A stretch of DNA of 64,000 bases. It comes from Afipia sp. GAS231. GTDB taxonomy: Bacteria > Pseudomonadota > Alphaproteobacteria > Rhizobiales > Xanthobacteraceae. Position 1 is the first letter of the stretch; each line of letters begins with the position of its first letter. The position numbers were made by a program, and so were the translations under genes. Shown piece after piece: positions 12,872-21,029 of the stretch. The notes under the pieces are model-generated. The model did not search any database, had not been told where the DNA came from, and saw only the letters and a program-made list of their open reading frames with translations. The DNA lies in the NCBI RefSeq assembly GCF_900103365.1, contig NZ_LT629703.1:434001-498000 (forward strand), in the 5' to 3' direction.

Positions 12872-13066
12872 TGGGCCAAATATCTCCACCGCCGCAAGCC
12901 CTTAACAGGCAAAGCGGTCGGTCACGTGTGGCGGTCGAAAGAAGCATTTGCGAGATACCACATCGCCCGGAATTGGCCAAGCACTTGCGGTATGGGTCCG
13001 ACATTTATGCAAGATATGGTGGATGGGGCGGGTTCCAAGTCCCGTCGTACGGGAATGGGGCACCGT

Positions 13067-13163
13067 CATTCCGGGGCGCGAAGCGAACCCGGAATCTCGA
13101 ACTTCCCCGGTGCGCAATTGCGCACCTGAGGTCTGGTCCTTCGGACCATCCCGGAATGACGGT
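13067..13163. repeat. Interspersed inverted repeat, CGTCATTCCGGGGCGCG family
   Basis: Begins CCGTCATTCCGGGGCGCGAAG and ends ATCCCGGAATGACGG; the outer 10+ bases are inverted. It sits between glyA and the GST gene. This element type recurs between Bradyrhizobium genes (from general knowledge). No coding frame is supported in 12890-13168. Confidence 0.75.
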
Positions 13164-13168
13164 CCCTT

Positions 13169-13792
13169 TCACGCAAACCGGTACGCCCCGCCCTTCTCCA
13201 CGCTGCGCTGGAACGCCGGCCGCGCATGCATCCGTGTCAGCCACGCCGCCAAATTCGGATACGGACCAAGCTTGTCGAACACTTTTGCCATCTCCCCGAC
13301 AAAGCTCATCTGGATGTCGGCGCCCGTCAACGACGAACCGACGAAGAAGTCGCGACCCTTGAGCGCCCCGTCGACATAGCCGAGGTGGTTGGCCATTTCG
13401 CTGTCGATGCGCGGATGCAATGGCGCGCCGGCTTCCTTCAACCTGCCGACATACAGATTCAGCATCAGCGGCAGCATCGCCGAGCCTTCGGAATAATGCA
13501 GCCACTCGTTATAGGCCTCGAAGTCGGCGCTGCCGGCGGCCGGCATCATCGCGCCCTTTCCATAACGGCGAATGATGTAATCGACGATCGCGGCCGATTC
13601 CGCGATCCTGACATCGCCGTCGGTGATGACGGGTGACTTGCCCAGCGGATGAATTTTCGCAAGCTCCGGCGGCGCCAGCCGCGTCACCGCGTCGCGCTGG
13701 TAGCGCTTCATCTCATAGGGCGTGCCCAATTCTTCCAGCAGCCACAGAATCCGCTGCGAGCGGGAGTCGTTGAGATGATGAAGCGTGAGCAT
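13169..13792 (-). CDS. Glutathione S-transferase family protein
   Basis: 207 residues with a thioredoxin-like N-terminal half (MLTLHHLNDSRSQRILWLLEE, then SPVITDGDVRIAESAAIVDYI with the conserved ESxAI glutathione-binding turn) and an alpha-helical C-terminal half with FFVGSSLTGADIQMSF. It probably conjugates or reduces substrates with glutathione in the cytoplasm; the substrate is unknown. The gene is flanked by two intergenic repeats and looks monocistronic. Confidence 0.9.
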   Translation of the reverse strand: MLTLHHLNDSRSQRILWLLEELGTPYEMKRYQRDAVTRLAPPELAKIHPLGKSPVITDGDVRIAESAAIVDYIIRRYGKGAMMPAAGSADFEAYNEWLHYSEGSAMLPLMLNLYVGRLKEAGAPLHPRIDSEMANHLGYVDGALKGRDFFVGSSLTGADIQMSFVGEMAKVFDKLGPYPNLAAWLTRMHARPAFQRSVEKGGAYRFA

Positions 13793-13838
13793 GGGATTTC
13801 CTCGGGGGTTGTTATTGGATGCGATAATCGACCTTAAC

Positions 13839-13923
13839 CGTCATTGCGAGCGAAGCGAAGCAATCCACTCTTTCTTTGCGCGGCGCGATGGATTGCCGCG
13901 TCGCTTCGCTCCTCGCAATGACG
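13839..13923. repeat. Interspersed palindromic repeat, CGTCATTGCGAGCGAAGC family
   Basis: CCGTCATTGCGAGCGAAGCGAAGCA at the left end is matched by the inverse TCGCTTCGCTCCTCGCAATGACGG at the right end, making a long near-perfect hairpin. Located upstream of the GST gene. Confidence 0.82.
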
Positions 13924-13930
13924 GGACTTC

Positions 13931-13976
13931 ACTGTCATCGCCCGGCTTGGCGATCCAGTACGCCGCGGCAGAAGAT
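13931..13976. repeat. Partial repeat related to the 28.5-kb element
   Basis: TGTCATCGCCCGGCTTGGCGATCCAGTACGCCGCGGC shares GATCCAGTACGCCGCGGC exactly with the element at 28505-28609, but lacks its second arm. It abuts the palindrome at 13839-13923, so the two repeat families are mosaic here. Confidence 0.65.
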
Positions 13977-14070
13977 TCCGCTTGCGTTGGCAACGAAGCA
14001 GCGCGGGTCGGGAGCACACCGTCACCCACGCCGCGGATCCGGGCCGCCGGCGCAGGAGAGAAATCAGGCG

Positions 14071-14853
14071 CTACGCGACCAGTGCCCGGGCCAGCAACAA
14101 CGCGCCCGCTGCGCACAACGCGACGCCGGCGAGGCGGCTGAGCGCGCGGCCGATCGGCAGCAACTTCTCGGCCGCGACGTAGAGGGCTATGCCGGCAATC
14201 CAGACCAGGTTCATGACCCCGCCAATGAACAACAGCGCCATCAGAAACCAGCAACAGCCGAGGCAGTACGCTCCATGCCGGAGGCCCATGCGCAACGCAC
14301 CCCCTGCACCGGGTTGCCAGTACAGGCTCAGGAACAGTACCGGGTTCTGGCAATAGCGCAGGCAGGCATGCTTGAGCGGCGTAAGCTGATAGAGCCCAGC
14401 GGCAAGCAGAATGACGCCGCCGAGCACGGCGCTGGTGCTGGCCATGGCCATCGACAACAGCCCGGCACGTTCGAGCCCCCGCTGTGCCAGCACCGCGACG
14501 AGGCTGAAACCCGCCCACATCAAGAGATAGCCGCCGCAAAACATCCACGCTTCCACGGAGGGATGATCCGCGGGCTCTTGCTTGCGCCGGATGGTCGCAA
14601 ACAGCAGGATTGTCGGGGCCGCGCTCGGCACCATCATCGCGATCATCATGACCCACCACATGACGAACATGAGCGCGGCATAGAACGGCGACCACGGCAT
14701 CGGCGTGTCCATCGCCATGTCGGCCATGTCGGTGTCCATGCCGGCCCCGGCGGCCAGATAGACCCACGCCAACGCCACCACGACGGCGAGCCCCGCCGCA
14801 ACGACCAGGCGGTCGCGCCGCAGCAGGTATTCCAGCGCCAACAGCTCCGCCAT
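14071..14853 (-). CDS. DUF2182 predicted metal-binding integral membrane protein
   Basis: 260 residues with about seven hydrophobic segments. The DUF2182 region shows a His/Met-rich signature: MDTDMADMAMDTPMPW, then FVMWWVMMIAMMVPSAAP, and later LTPLKHACLRYCQNP and GAYCLGCCWFLMALLF. The Cys/Met/His richness suggests copper or another soft metal, but no member is biochemically assigned as far as I know. It follows the DUF1326 gene by 39 bp on the same strand, a pairing common across proteobacteria and actinobacteria, so the two probably act together. Confidence 0.85.
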   Translation of the reverse strand: MAELLALEYLLRRDRLVVAAGLAVVVALAWVYLAAGAGMDTDMADMAMDTPMPWSPFYAALMFVMWWVMMIAMMVPSAAPTILLFATIRRKQEPADHPSVEAWMFCGGYLLMWAGFSLVAVLAQRGLERAGLLSMAMASTSAVLGGVILLAAGLYQLTPLKHACLRYCQNPVLFLSLYWQPGAGGALRMGLRHGAYCLGCCWFLMALLFIGGVMNLVWIAGIALYVAAEKLLPIGRALSRLAGVALCAAGALLLARALVA

Positions 14854-14892
14854 CAGGCCTCACCCAGCGTCAGGGACAGCTCCCGCAGGGCA

Positions 14893-15525
14893 TCACGCCG
14901 CAACACCGTCAGGCGTCTGGACGACGTTGGCGAGCGAGCTGTGCGTGCCCTTGGTGTCGAATTTGAGCGCCCCGGTCGAGTGGATGTTGGCGGAGGCGAC
15001 CTCGGCGGAACGATGTTCGAAGCCATCCGGCATCACGACCTGAATTCGATGCGGCGCGCCAGTCACCGGATTCTTGATCGGCTCGACATCGGTCTCCAGC
15101 ACACCTTTGGCGACGAGACGCGCAACCCGGCCGTTCCGGTCGAACGAGAACTCGATGGGTACAAACAGTGGATCATGGATCTTGGTGACGATCAGGCTGA
15201 AGATCTGGAACAGGGTGCCGTCGGCCGAATTCTTGCCCGACATGATATTGAAAAGCGCCTGGCGCTGTTCCGGCGTAGCGCGCGCGTCGATGATCGGCTG
15301 CATCTGTCCATTGCCCTCGTGCAGCGCTCCGGGAAAATCAACGGTGGCCGCGAACACCAGGCCATCGAGTTTGGTGCCTTCGAAGTGCCCCTTCGTAATC
15401 CTCATGCCGACCATGCCCTTGCAGAAGCCGTGGGTCGGCAGTGCATTGAAATCGCAGGGACAGCCGAATGCGCAATTGCAGTTCTTGATCCATTCGCCTT
15501 CGAGACGCCAGTCGGACGCAGCCAT
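14893..15525 (-). CDS. DUF1326 domain protein
   Basis: 210 residues, cytoplasmic by absence of signal or membrane segments. The N-terminus has the Cys cluster ENCN-like motif: KNCNCAFGCPCDF, then HGFCKGMVGMRI. The rest is a beta-rich domain with SGKNSADGTLFQIF. It is the upstream gene of the DUF1326-DUF2182 pair. The Cys cluster suggests metal or cofactor binding; function is unknown. Start at 15525 is supported by the family N-terminus and the SD-like GGGAGGTGCGTC upstream. Confidence 0.85.
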   Translation of the reverse strand: MAASDWRLEGEWIKNCNCAFGCPCDFNALPTHGFCKGMVGMRITKGHFEGTKLDGLVFAATVDFPGALHEGNGQMQPIIDARATPEQRQALFNIMSGKNSADGTLFQIFSLIVTKIHDPLFVPIEFSFDRNGRVARLVAKGVLETDVEPIKNPVTGAPHRIQVVMPDGFEHRSAEVASANIHSTGALKFDTKGTHSSLANVVQTPDGVAA

Positions 15526-15778
15526 GACGCACCTCCCATCGCGTTAACAGCGGGATCATGCAGCCGCCTGAAAATGCCGCCTGAAAATGCCTTGCGTCGA
15601 AAAATCCGGATCGATGCGGATCGGGACTTGATGCGAACGACCTGCACCGTTCCGGGAAGCCATGCGGCGGTTAAACGGACCGGGGACTGCTATCCCAATC
15701 GGCCAAACATATCAGCCGACGTTCAGGGCGTACAGGTGTTGCGATGCTCTGCCGCGCTGCACGCGGCTCGGGTTGTGC

Positions 15779-16000
15779 CTACAGCCCGGTAAACCCGGCC
15801 TTGACGGGATTGGTCGAGCCGTCGAGCTGACGCAGATAGGTCAGGCCGCACACTGTCAGCCGGTGCGTGTCCTTTTCGCCGGCGTCGAACAGCGTCCTCA
15901 CATAGTCCGTCACCTTGGCGCGGGCCTCTTCGCTGGCGGCGGTGCTGCGATTCAACAGCAGATCATAGGTCTGCATGATGCGGTCGATGGCGGCTTCCAT
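15779..16000 (-). CDS. Small conserved hypothetical protein (73 aa)
   Basis: ATG at 16000 begins MEAAIDRIMQTYDLLL, giving 73 residues; the same frame upstream reads Ser/Pro-rich and is not coding. Mostly helical and charged with a single Cys. SD-like AGGGGAAACACC precedes it. It lies 25 bp downstream of another small gene, so the two form a unit. I do not recognise the family; the length and sequence style match small conserved Bradyrhizobium proteins. Confidence 0.6.
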   Translation of the reverse strand: MEAAIDRIMQTYDLLLNRSTAASEEARAKVTDYVRTLFDAGEKDTHRLTVCGLTYLRQLDGSTNPVKAGFTGL

Positions 16001-16025
16001 GGTGTTTCCCCTGAAGGTGATGCGG

Positions 16026-16280
16026 TCAGGCCGAGATGCTGGTGATGGGTATGTTGATGGTGGTTCGGTCGGCTTCGAATCTGGCGATCGCCTTGTTGGC
16101 GAGCCGGATCCGGTTGAACTCGCCGCGCTGGAACAGATTGACGATGATTTCGAGCAGCCGCTCGTCGGTGGCGAAGGTATCGGGAATGGCGCCGGCCTTG
16201 CGGAGATAATTCGAGGCGATGGCATAGGCATCGCCGACTACTTCGACATTCATGACCTGCAACCCGCGCTCTACCAGCAT
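16026..16280 (-). CDS. Small conserved hypothetical protein (84 aa)
   Basis: Start chosen at ATG 16280 because GGAGG lies nine bases upstream; ATG 16253 (MNVEVVGD) is the alternative. The protein has a compact helical core (GDAYAIASNYLRKAG, DERLLEIIVNLFQRGEF) and no signal or membrane segment. It heads a two-gene unit with the 73-residue protein. No function can be inferred from sequence alone. Confidence 0.65.
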   Translation of the reverse strand: MLVERGLQVMNVEVVGDAYAIASNYLRKAGAIPDTFATDERLLEIIVNLFQRGEFNRIRLANKAIARFEADRTTINIPITSISA

Positions 16281-16490
16281 TGCTTCCGTCCTCCAGCCGG
16301 ATTGATAATGCGCCCGCAGGCAACAAGTTCCATTTCGGGAAAATCGGCTTTTCGGCTTTAAAATCATCGGCCTAGCTGGATGCCGGGACCCGCTGGCGAT
16401 CCGTCGCCCGTTGCGCCCGTGGCCGAAGCGGACTATGGCGGTTTATTGCGGGCTGAAATGAATTCTCAAATCAACTTTGGGGGCAACGTC

Positions 16491-16853
16491 ATGATCCGAA
16501 CCATCTGCGCCGTTCTCGCTCTTAACCTGGCAGCGCCGGCGCTTGCCGATACGCTCAAGCTGGCCTCGACCTATGACGAGGTCGGCACCAATGCCGACGG
16601 CTCCAAATATACGGGAACGGCGACCGTCGACGTCATCTCGGATACGACGTTCTCGATCAAATGGAAGATCGGCAGCACGGTCTATAGCGGGTTCGGCATG
16701 CGCCGCGGCGACATGCTGGCGGCGACCTACCAGGTCAACGGTCAGCCCGGATTGATCATCTACACCGTCGGCGACGGCGGCGTGCTGACCGGCAACTGGT
16801 CGATCCGCGGCGAGAACGGCAACGGCACCGACCGCCTGACGCCGCGGAATTGA
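16491..16853 (+). CDS. Secreted hypothetical protein (120 aa)
   Basis: ATG 16491 begins MIRTICAVLALNLAAPALA, a clear Sec signal peptide with cleavage after ALA. The mature ~100 residues are Gly/Thr/Ser-rich with alternating hydrophobic residues (TGTATVDVISDTTFSIKW), suggesting a small beta-rich periplasmic protein. An SD-like GGGGGCAA lies upstream. Its 3' end faces the membrane operon on the other strand. No family recognised. Confidence 0.7.
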   Translation: MIRTICAVLALNLAAPALADTLKLASTYDEVGTNADGSKYTGTATVDVISDTTFSIKWKIGSTVYSGFGMRRGDMLAATYQVNGQPGLIIYTVGDGGVLTGNWSIRGENGNGTDRLTPRN

Positions 16854-16884
16854 AACGCGAAACTCGAAGCAGCGCCATCACGTC

Positions 16885-17730
16885 CTAATGTCGGGCCGCC
16901 TCCGCCCGACTGCGACGGTACAACTGCCGCAGCGAGAGCGCGTGCAGCAGGATCGAGCTCGGCACCACGAACGCAGGTGTCAGCACATTGGGATAGTCGC
17001 CCAAGCCGGCGGTCGAGAGATCCAGCACAATGAGCTGGAACGGTCCGGGCGTGATGAGCAGTCCCAAGGTGATGGCGACGGCGAAGTCCGCGATGCCGAA
17101 GATGTTCCAGAGGATCGCCGCTTTCCGCCCTTCTGCCGTACCGGCCGCCAGGGCGATCGCCGCCGGCAACGCGAACAGGCCGGTCAGCACGTCGCCGGTC
17201 CCTGCCGGCACGGCCCAGAGGGCGGGCAGCACGCCACGCAGCCAAAATGCGAGCCATTGAGCGCCGAAGACGCGGTAAACCTGAAGAGCGACCAGCCACG
17301 TCGCCGGCATCGCATCCAATAGCTGCCCCACACGCTTCGACAGCAGCAACAGCGGCACACCGATGACCAGCGGCAGCAGGATCGCCGCCGGCAGCAGCGG
17401 CAGTGCCGAGGCGCTGATGCGGAACGCACCATTGATGGCCGCGGTCCAGGCGACGGTGGCCCACAGCGTGAAGGGGATCATGATGGCCAGCCAGGTGGCC
17501 TGGCGTTGTCCTGGCATCAGGTCGGTGCTTTCCAGGCCGATCCATAAACCGAGCGCGATGAGCCCGTGGACGAACACACGGACGGCCAGTGCCGCAAAGC
17601 CGCTCTCCGGAATCAATGGCACCGAATAGATCAACCCCGTCCACAACGCCGTACATGGAATGGTCCAGAGCAGGCTGCGCCAGGCAGGACGCGACGAAAT
17701 ATTTGCCGTGGAAACCGCATCTGACATCAT
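16885..17730 (-). CDS. Multi-pass membrane protein, function unknown
   Basis: 281 residues with about seven hydrophobic segments, starting after a short polar N-terminus (MMSDAVSTANISSRPAW). Third gene of a three-gene unit, 36 bp after the preceding gene. Conserved-looking stretches include YRVFGAQWLAFWLRG and LWNIFGIADFAVAITLG. I do not recognise a transporter signature. Context (a LysR gene divergent from the operon) suggests regulated expression. Confidence 0.75.
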   Translation of the reverse strand: MMSDAVSTANISSRPAWRSLLWTIPCTALWTGLIYSVPLIPESGFAALAVRVFVHGLIALGLWIGLESTDLMPGQRQATWLAIMIPFTLWATVAWTAAINGAFRISASALPLLPAAILLPLVIGVPLLLLSKRVGQLLDAMPATWLVALQVYRVFGAQWLAFWLRGVLPALWAVPAGTGDVLTGLFALPAAIALAAGTAEGRKAAILWNIFGIADFAVAITLGLLITPGPFQLIVLDLSTAGLGDYPNVLTPAFVVPSSILLHALSLRQLYRRSRAEAARH

Positions 17731-17766
17731 CGGCGGCTCTCCATGCCCGGCGTATCCTTGGCTGCG

Positions 17767-18267
17767 TCACGCCGCTTGTTCGGCCGATCGAGGCCGCGAG
17801 AGAATCATGAAGACGAGCACGTGACTGACGAGAAGCAGCGGAACGTAAAGCGCGGGAACGTAGATGCCGGCACCCATCAGGCCAGGATCTCCATTTTTCA
17901 CACCCATGTAATAGGCATTCAGCAGGTCCAGCGTGCCCCAGATATTGAAGATCCAGACAACGGGAATGGCGATCGACCAACGCCAGGACAGTGCCGCCAT
18001 CGAAAGCAGCGCGAGAACCGCTGCGATGAGATCGCCCCACCCGACCTGGGCGGCGAAACTTGAATTCAACTGCGGGGATACGAACCCGGCGACCATGAAG
18101 TTCATCCCGAAGAACCTGAACGCATGGAAGGCGGCAAGAAGCCTGAGCGCCTCGTAGCGTGGCATCGCGCGGACCGCCGGCCAGACATAGATGCAGGCGA
18201 TCACGGCACTCGTCAGGAAAGCGCCCGCAACGCTGAGAACGAACGGAAGATTGAAGTCCGGCGGCAT
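17767..18267 (-). CDS. Four-helix membrane protein, function unknown
   Basis: 166 residues from ATG 18267 (MPPDFNLPFVLSVAG); the frame upstream of this reads antisense-like and is excluded. Four to five hydrophobic segments, with HAFRFFGMNFMVAGF in the second and IFNIWGTLDLLNAYYMG in the fourth. The F-R-F-F-G-like core resembles the partner encoded next (YRVFGAQW), so both may belong to one loose family. Second gene of the operon, 76 bp after the first. Confidence 0.75.
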   Translation of the reverse strand: MPPDFNLPFVLSVAGAFLTSAVIACIYVWPAVRAMPRYEALRLLAAFHAFRFFGMNFMVAGFVSPQLNSSFAAQVGWGDLIAAVLALLSMAALSWRWSIAIPVVWIFNIWGTLDLLNAYYMGVKNGDPGLMGAGIYVPALYVPLLLVSHVLVFMILSRPRSAEQAA

Positions 18268-18343
18268 GTTCGGAGTCCCTTGTGCGTGACTGTCTGGTCC
18301 AGCGAGGTCGAATTGGATGTTTCGGGTTGACGGCGACGGGCGC

Positions 18344-18745
18344 TCAGGGATTGGCCATGAGCAATCGGAGCGGCAACAGCGGACCGACTGCGATGTACTC
18401 GTGATCCATGAGTTGTTGCTTCGCCAGGGGTAGTCCGTCCATGATGGCGTGCGCGTCGGCAACATCCCTGGTCTCCAGCAAGAACACGGCCCCGCGGCCA
18501 TCGCCGCGCGAATACCATTCGCGGATCTTGCCACTGAGATAGAGTTGCACGGTTTGTCGGACTTCGGCCGGCATGACGGCCATGATTTGCTCGCGCGTGA
18601 CGCCCGCCTTCGCGGTCAGAATAACCAGCACCCCTGTGGTTGTGGGTGCGATGGCTTGTGCTTGGGCAGCGGATGGATTGGTCATGGAGGTCGCGCCTAT
18701 CAAGGTTAGAGTGAGGGCCAGGACGACGTTACGGATTGCTTTCAT
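18344..18745 (-). CDS. Secreted dimeric alpha/beta-barrel (YCII/muconolactone isomerase-like) protein
   Basis: 133 residues. MKAIRNVVLALTLTLIGA is a signal peptide, cleaved near AQA. The mature domain (VLVILTAKAGVTREQI, REWYSRGDGRGAVFLLE, DAHAIMDGLPL) fits the ferredoxin-like dimeric barrel of YCII or muconolactone isomerase-type proteins, which is unusual for an exported protein. First gene of the operon and divergent from the LysR gene, so it is the likely direct LysR target. Confidence 0.75.
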   Translation of the reverse strand: MKAIRNVVLALTLTLIGATSMTNPSAAQAQAIAPTTTGVLVILTAKAGVTREQIMAVMPAEVRQTVQLYLSGKIREWYSRGDGRGAVFLLETRDVADAHAIMDGLPLAKQQLMDHEYIAVGPLLPLRLLMANP

Positions 18746-18783
18746 TGGTCTCGTTCTCCGATCACGGTAGACACCTCTGTTGT

Positions 18784-18811
18784 TCGAGCCGGTCACGAAG
18801 GTTGGGCTCGA
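18784..18811. promoter_or_regulatory. Candidate LysR operator between divergent genes
   Basis: Perfect 7-bp inverted repeat TCGAGCC ... GGCTCGA with a 14-bp spacer, in the 147-bp gap between the YCII-like operon and the LysR gene. The position fits a LysR-type recognition site for both autoregulation and control of the operon. Confidence 0.5.
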
Positions 18812-18892
18812 CATCAGCAGCCGCTCCCGATTTGCAACTCAGACATAAGGCGGCTTTCCGCGAACGACTATTCGCGATAATGTTGACAGGGT

Positions 18893-19867
18893 ATGAAGCA
18901 GAACTTCACAGTCCGGCAGGGTGCGCTCGATGGCGTCGAGGCGTTCCTGAGCGTTGCCCAGCACCGCAGTTTCCGCAGGGCAGCCGCGGAACTCGGGGTG
19001 ACTCCGTCGGCGATCAGCCAGGCGATCCGTGCAATTGAGGCACGCGTCGGCGCGACGCTCTTCATACGCACGACTCGCAGTGTCGGGTTGACCGAAGCCG
19101 GCGAAAAATTTCTCCTGCGCGCCAAGCCCGCCTTTGAGGAACTCGTCGCGGCAACCGAGAACGCGCGCGACCTCGGACAGCGGACGGCCGGGGTGCTGCG
19201 CCTCACAGCACCGCGCGCTCTGGTGCCCCACCTGATGGAACTGATCGCCTCCTTCTGCCAGGCCTATCCCGACGTCGAGGTTGAGATCGCCGCAAGCGCG
19301 AACCTTGTCGACATCGCTGCCGAAGGATTCGACGCCGGCGTCCGGCTCGGCCAGTTCATTGAGGCGGATATGATCGCGGTGCGACTGGCGCCGTCGCATC
19401 CGCTGGCTGTGGTCGGCAGCCCCGACTATCTGCGCCGGCGGCAGCGGCCGGAACGCATCGACGATTTGCGCGGGCACGCCTGCCTGCGCATGCGCCGCTC
19501 GAACGGGTCGATCGCGCCCTGGTCCTTTGTCAATGGCAACGAGGCCGTCGAAGTCATCGTTTCAGGCCCCTTTATCGGCAACGACATGCCGATGATGCTC
19601 GGCGCGGCCGTCGAGGGATTGGGCCTTGCGCAGGTACCGGCGCCGATCGCGGCCGACGCGGTGAAAGCCGGGAAACTCGTGCGCGTGCTGGAGCGGTTCG
19701 CGCCGATGACGCCGGGCGTGTTCCTCTACTATCCCAACCGCCACCAAATGATGCCGAAACTGCGCGCCTTCATCGATCACGTGAAGCGCCGCTCGAGCTT
19801 CGCCAAGCCGCCCTCCCCCAAAGCAAAACGCACCGGCGCCGGAAAATCCGGAGCCGATGCGCCTTGA
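18893..19867 (+). CDS. LysR family transcriptional regulator
   Basis: 324 residues. The N-terminal winged HTH spans about residues 12-70 (FLSVAQHRSFRRAAAELG, TPSAISQAIRAIEARVG). The C-terminal effector-binding domain has PHLMELIASFCQAYPDVEVEI and the typical FDAGVRLG. A basic extension ends the protein. It probably controls the divergent operon through the inverted repeat at 18784-18811. Effector unknown. Confidence 0.93.
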   Translation: MKQNFTVRQGALDGVEAFLSVAQHRSFRRAAAELGVTPSAISQAIRAIEARVGATLFIRTTRSVGLTEAGEKFLLRAKPAFEELVAATENARDLGQRTAGVLRLTAPRALVPHLMELIASFCQAYPDVEVEIAASANLVDIAAEGFDAGVRLGQFIEADMIAVRLAPSHPLAVVGSPDYLRRRQRPERIDDLRGHACLRMRRSNGSIAPWSFVNGNEAVEVIVSGPFIGNDMPMMLGAAVEGLGLAQVPAPIAADAVKAGKLVRVLERFAPMTPGVFLYYPNRHQMMPKLRAFIDHVKRRSSFAKPPSPKAKRTGAGKSGADAP

Positions 19868-19973
19868 ACAGGGCTTACTGCCTTGCCAGTTGGTTTGACC
19901 GCTTGTTGGGCTGCCGGTCTTCTAAGCGGCCGGCTTGGCCTTCGAAGTGGTCGAATTTCTTCTTTTTATTTTT

Positions 19974-20024
19974 TGACGCGTTTTCTTCACGCGAACCGGA
20001 GGTCCACTTCGCTCGAAAACGCTA
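19974..20024. repeat. Short interspersed repeat, GACGCGTTTTCTTYACGCGAACCGG family, copy 1
   Basis: TTTGACGCGTTTTCTTCACG followed by CGAACCGG and ending CGCTCGAAAACGCT. The GCGTTTTC / GAAAACGC ends are inverted. It directly abuts the ldtR stop codon. A second copy is at 38825-38902. Confidence 0.72.
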
Positions 20025-20540
20025 TCAGAGCCGATACAGGATCTGGTCGGTCCAGAAGCGCTCGAGGCGGTGCAGCGACTTGTTGAGGGTCGCGAACTCG
20101 TCGTTGGAGATGCCGCCGACCTGCTCCACGGTCTTGACGTGCTTCTGATACAGCGCGTCGACGATCTTGCGGATTTCCTGGCCCTGCGCGGTGAGGCGGA
20201 TACGGACCGAGCGACGATCAACGCGGCTGCGCTGATGATCGAGGAAGCCGAGTTCGACGAGCTTCTTGAGGTTATAGGAGACGTTGGAGCCGAGGTAGTA
20301 ACCGCGCGTGCGCAGTTCGCCCGCGGTCAGTTCCTTGTCACCGATGTTATAGAGCAGAAGCGCCTGCACCGAATTGATGTCGGCGCGACCGCGGCGATCG
20401 AACTCGTCCTTGATAACGTCGAGCAGGCGGCGATGCAGCCGCTCCACCAGAGTCAATGCTTCGAGGTAGAGCGGCTGCACCGGAGCTTGACCGGCAGAGC
20501 GTTCAGCGGTTTCCACCGCCGTTGCAACGGCTTTGATCAT
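20025..20540 (-). CDS. ldtR: MarR family regulator LdtR
   Basis: 171 residues. The winged HTH core ELRTRGYYLGSNVSYNLKKL followed by the wing region DHQRSRVDRRSVRI is highly typical of alphaproteobacterial LdtR, which in Liberibacter and Sinorhizobium controls an L,D-transpeptidase and osmotic tolerance. The N-terminus is preceded by a polar leader. A large upstream gap (637 bp) holds its promoter and, on the other strand, a small-RNA candidate. The assignment rests on recalled family resemblance, not alignment. Confidence 0.85.
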   Translation of the reverse strand: MIKAVATAVETAERSAGQAPVQPLYLEALTLVERLHRRLLDVIKDEFDRRGRADINSVQALLLYNIGDKELTAGELRTRGYYLGSNVSYNLKKLVELGFLDHQRSRVDRRSVRIRLTAQGQEIRKIVDALYQKHVKTVEQVGGISNDEFATLNKSLHRLERFWTDQILYRL

Positions 20541-21029
20541 GACACTTCCCCTGTTGTCGTTTTTATCGACTTATTTCGACGAAACTTTTGTCCCGCCTGA
20601 TAGCCACAACTTAAGGGGAGCGTTTGAAGATCCGCTTAAATAAGACAATAAAGAGATCATGAATTTAAGAGAGTGAATCGTGCATTAAGCCCATGGATAA
20701 AGGGCTTTTCGCAATCTTTCATTGACGTTGAAAGACCGCTGTTCACGCTTCGTCTGCACCCCCTGTCGCATTCCAAAACAGGTCCGTCTGAATTCGAAAC
20801 GCCCGCGTAACAGGTGTGATGGAACCCTTTACGGTGACTGAAAGGTTACCGCGAAAATAAGCGAAAATTGTACGGAACGGCGAGGCACGCGCGGGAGCGT
20901 TACCGGCTCTCTGTCGCCGATGGATACCGATGGCGGACGGCGATAGAACTACCATGCCGGAACGCACTGCCATTTACTGGTCAGTACTGCTCACATTCAA
21001 AAATTGATAGTTAGGAGAACGCCGGATCC
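20541..21029. other. Left part of the ldtR-crp/fnr intergenic gap
   Basis: No convincing gene. A 76-codon minus-strand ORF (20743-20973) has coding-like neither composition nor SD. The stretch 20600-20740 is AT-rich relative to the genome and probably holds the ldtR promoter. Confidence 0.5.

Noticed and set aside
20743..20973. 76-residue ORF in the ldtR-crp gap
   Set aside because: No SD, no homology-like pattern and no codon-bias signal.
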